From CAADGU01 sp964581605 (lineage in GTDB: Bacteria; Chloroflexota; Anaerolineae; Promineifilales; Promineifilaceae), in assembly GCA_964581605.1 (NCBI GenBank), contig CAZOPF010000046.1:1-43686 (forward strand): a stretch of 43,686 bases of DNA, in the 5' to 3' direction. Positions 41,961 through 43,686 of this stretch are shown in pieces. A program made the position numbers and the translations under genes. The first letter of the stretch is position 1, and every line of letters begins with the position of its first letter. Under the pieces are notes generated by a model, which was not told the DNA's origin, did not search any database, and was given only the letters and a program-made list of their open reading frames with translations.

Positions 41961-42527
41961 CTATGCCGAACGTTGCCGGAAGGCCTGGACAATCATGATA
42001 ATGCCGCCCACAACGCCCCAGATGGCGGCCACCCAGATAAAGGTCAGCCCCATCCCTGGCATGGTGTAATTCCCAATCAGAATAAAACCAAAGAGGAGCG
42101 ACACCACGCCCAGAATGCCCATGCCCCAGCCGCCGCCCCGGAAAGCCAGGATCAAGGCGGTGGTACCCTGGATGACACCCCAGATACCCAGCACCAGCAC
42201 AAAAATCCGGGGCAAGGCAATGGCTGACGCTATCGGGTACGTCAAAATGTAGGTACCGGCAGCGATGCTGATCAGACCCATGAACAACTTCCAGCCCCAG
42301 GCTGTGCGGTCGGTAAACATATGTACCAGATCAAGAATACCGCCAATCACCCAATAAATACCCAGCAAGCTCACCAGAAGCATCCAGGTGTCTATCTTTG
42401 TCTTGGCTGGTGACCAGAGCAATATCGCGCCAATGAGGAAGGCCGCCACGCCCTGGATCAACAAAACCCACCAGGGACGTGCGTTTGTTTCCATTGCTGT
42501 TGCTGAAGTTGAAGCTGCTTTAGTCAT
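41961..42527 (-). CDS. HdeD family acid-resistance-like membrane protein (DUF308)
   Basis: 188 aa from the ATG at 42527, which has AAGGAGAG ahead. It has six hydrophobic segments in three pairs: WWVLLIQGVAAFLIGAILLW, then LLVSLLGIYWVIGGILDLV, LFMGLISIAAGTYILTYP, FVLVLGIWGVIQGTTALIL and MGILGVVSLLFGFILIG, ending IWGVVGGIIMIVQAFRQR. This is the DUF308 repeat pattern of HdeD, which in E. coli supports acid resistance. It fits a pH and ion-homeostasis theme in this island. Confidence 0.9.
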   Translation of the reverse strand: MTKAASTSATAMETNARPWWVLLIQGVAAFLIGAILLWSPAKTKIDTWMLLVSLLGIYWVIGGILDLVHMFTDRTAWGWKLFMGLISIAAGTYILTYPIASAIALPRIFVLVLGIWGVIQGTTALILAFRGGGWGMGILGVVSLLFGFILIGNYTMPGMGLTFIWVAAIWGVVGGIIMIVQAFRQRSA

Positions 42528-42540
42528 AATTTTTCTCTCC

Positions 42541-42654
42541 TTATCCTTTATGATTTTGACCGGCCAGGCTGGCAACTAAAGGTTGCGCGATAGTGGCTGT
42601 TTGCACGGCCGTGTCTACCGTCAAAAAAAAGCTCCTCACCAAAATGGTAAACAT
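42541..42654 (-). CDS. Possible 37-aa peptide upstream of HdeD-like gene
   Basis: ATG at 42654, reading MFTILVRSFFLTVDTAVQTA and ending SLAGQNHKG. GAGAG lies upstream. It could be a leader peptide: its stop is 13 bp before the HdeD-like start and overlaps that gene's ribosome-binding region. No family match; may be spurious. Confidence 0.3.
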   Translation of the reverse strand: MFTILVRSFFLTVDTAVQTATIAQPLVASLAGQNHKG

Positions 42655-42693
42655 GGTCACTCTCTGATACCTGCGGCGATAAGCGGCCGCAGA

Positions 42694-42801
42694 TTACGGT
42701 CCACGAGGCCGTCTACGAACACGTTTGCCTGCTTGTCGAAATCGGGCTTCAGATTCGGCGGCGGCATTTTCAAACCCACGGTCCTGGTTGTTTTTGCTCA
42801 T
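42694..42801 (-). CDS. Small basic peptide (35 aa)
   Basis: ATG at 42801 with CCAGGAGATTGACATC ahead, a well-placed Shine-Dalgarno. It reads MSKNNQDRGFENAAAESEAR, then FRQAGKRVRRRPRGP. It is strongly basic at the C-terminus and lacks a membrane segment. It is a plausible small protein of the HdeD-like operon; function unknown. Confidence 0.5.
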   Translation of the reverse strand: MSKNNQDRGFENAAAESEARFRQAGKRVRRRPRGP

Positions 42802-42924
42802 GATGTCAATCTCCTGGATCAGGCAATGAACTACTTTCTCCGATTCCAGACCTTCACGACGATGGTATGAGTGTGGTTAGGGTGTCACTCGGTCATACCT
42901 ACCGCCTTCATCAATCTGGATTTT

Positions 42925-43055
42925 GTTAGTGTCATTAGTTTTCGCCATGACTACAGCGGATAAAGAAATGAACGGATTCCTCTCTGGAAATTTATCCGCT
43001 TATTTCTCCATCCGTTGTAGTCTTAAGGGGGTGGCGAAAACTTCGTGACACTAAC
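42925..43055 (+). mobile_element. MITE-like element, copy 4
   Basis: 131 bp from GTTAGTGTCATTAG to CGTGACACTAAC. It is flanked on both sides by a perfect 7-bp repeat GGATTTT, the clearest target-site duplication of the four copies. Same orientation as copy 1. Confidence 0.88.
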
Positions 43056-43061
43056 GGATTT

Positions 43062-43085
43062 TCAATTTGCTCAGTAACAAATTGA
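43062..43085. terminator. Hairpin downstream of the GP-rich peptide gene
   Basis: TCAATTTG (43062-43069) pairs with CAAATTGA (43078-43085) with an 8-nt loop. It lies 7 bp past the stop of the peptide gene on the minus strand. Confidence 0.45.
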
Positions 43086-43091
43086 GCATCA

Positions 43092-43211
43092 CTATCGCAG
43101 CATCCCGGGGCCATTGCGTCGGCCAACGCCACCAACAGGGCCAGGGGGATTCGGGCCACGGCCAACGCCACCAACGGGGCCAGGGGGGTTCGGGCCTATT
43201 CTTCGTCTCAT
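43092..43211 (-). CDS. Gly/Pro-rich tandem-repeat peptide (39 aa)
   Basis: ATG at 43211 with a perfect AAAGGAGGT eight bases ahead, the strongest ribosome-binding site in the window. The peptide starts MRRRI, carries two copies of GPNPPGPVGGVGR and ends RNGPGMLR. The DNA of the two copies is nearly identical (39-bp period, from about 43120 to 43198). It starts 37 bp after the DUF6325 gene, so the two are co-transcribed. No signal peptide; Cys-free. A structural or membrane-binding peptide is possible, but nothing is known. Confidence 0.6.
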   Translation of the reverse strand: MRRRIGPNPPGPVGGVGRGPNPPGPVGGVGRRNGPGMLR

Positions 43212-43248
43212 GATGTTACCTCCTTTCAAAAGGTGATGATTGATACAG

Positions 43249-43674
43249 TTATTCCGCGGCCAGTTCCTGCATAAATTGCGCGACCACTTCAGGAGCAATC
43301 TGTCCACGCTCTACCAATTGGCCGCCAGACTCCAGAGCGGCCCGGCGGAAATTGGCAACCCACAGATTCTCCCATAGCAGGAGTACGGCCGCCGAATCTT
43401 CGGGGAGTTTGTTCGCCGCAATGAGCAGGTCGTCGTTCGTGAAAAGGCTGGAAACGTGTTCGCCCATAGGGACAAACATTTCATAGATTTCGGGATCGAG
43501 ATCGTTGAGTTCGATGGCATAGACAGAGCCGTCTTTATCTTTTTGGATGAAGGCGATGTCTACGAAGCGCACAATGCCGCGCTCCGCCAGGTCTAGCAGT
43601 TCGGGAACGATCTTGCCGGTAGGCTCGGCGTTCTCGAAGGCGATCAAGGCATATTCCAAGGGAAGGTCAAACAT
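43249..43674 (-). CDS. DUF6325 family protein
   Basis: 141 aa. It follows the family pattern LEYALIAFENAEPTGKIVPE, then LLDLAERGIVRFVDIAFIQK, DKDGSVYAIELNDLD and, after a helical segment, SAAVLLLWENLWVANFRRAA and ESGGQLVERGQIAPEVV. Such proteins are related to DUF1269 and are found with short-chain membrane and stress genes. ATG at 43674 with AGGAGATAACC at the window edge. It appears complete. Confidence 0.85.
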   Translation of the reverse strand: MFDLPLEYALIAFENAEPTGKIVPELLDLAERGIVRFVDIAFIQKDKDGSVYAIELNDLDPEIYEMFVPMGEHVSSLFTNDDLLIAANKLPEDSAAVLLLWENLWVANFRRAALESGGQLVERGQIAPEVVAQFMQELAAE

Positions 43675-43686
43675 TGGTTATCTCCT

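Noticed and set aside
42583..42870. A 95-codon plus-strand frame upstream of MITE copy 4
   Set aside because: No ribosome-binding site. It overlaps two minus-strand short genes, one of them with a good site, and has an unprotein-like composition.

Overview
The window reads as one chromosomal contig from a mesophilic Chloroflexota bacterium, most likely near the Anaerolineae, Caldilineae or Ardenticatenia lineages. This placement is inferred from the gene mix and not proven: Uma2-family proteins, a giant MalT-like LuxR regulator, an effector-associated domain (EAD) protein, a YfhO-flippase giant, a YngK-like glycoside hydrolase and DUF6325/DUF1269 stress proteins. The sequence is moderately GC-rich. 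It carries about 60 copies (counted by eye) of the palindromic octamer ACGGCCGT, against about one expected by chance. This resembles the HIP1 octamer of cyanobacteria. It also carries many short heptad tandem repeats and hairpins, both between and inside genes.

Layout. 1-645: a broken Uma2 gene. 673-806: first copy of a ~132-bp MITE-like element. 1054-2868: an EAD-transmembrane protein and a lipoprotein that share a homologous extracytoplasmic domain. 3010-8184 (+): acnA, an intact Uma2 gene, moaA and a NERD-like membrane protein. 8192-14236 (-): a GHL10/YngK hydrolase, ruvA, ruvC, yebC, a GT8-like glycosyltransferase and a GH1 beta-glucosidase. A 100-N gap with 55-bp duplicated flanks splits the end of ruvA from the hydrolase start and looks like an assembly artefact. 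14461-20475 (+): a V4R-domain protein, a response regulator with a degenerate GGDEF domain, and a 1439-residue YfhO-flippase fusion. 20633-21150: a gene truncated by a MITE beside an IS66 transposase remnant. 21355-23496: a phosphatase, a 48-residue membrane peptide and an SDR epimerase. 23658-23734: tRNA-Val(CAC) with a good promoter and terminator. 24174-27964 (-): two small membrane proteins and a MalT-like regulator. 28194-30493 (+): a type II restriction-modification pair whose nuclease is an NgoMIV homologue.

30524-43674 (almost all -) is an ion and stress-homeostasis island: a voltage-gated K+ channel, a hypothetical membrane protein, a damaged ktrA/ktrB pair, an AI-2E family permease, SulP and ClC transporters with decayed duplicates, another SulP, a BASS-family transporter, an HdeD-like protein, tiny basic peptides and DUF6325. 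Several of these genes carry deletions, so the island is being rearranged.

The observations I rate highest are the ACGGCCGT octamer, the MITE family with 7-bp target duplications, the EAD/lipoprotein pair, in-frame heptad repeats inside the YfhO-flippase gene, a shared 11-bp-period promoter motif next to the MalT-like regulator, and the NgoMIV-type nuclease paired with a TSPPY-type methyltransferase.
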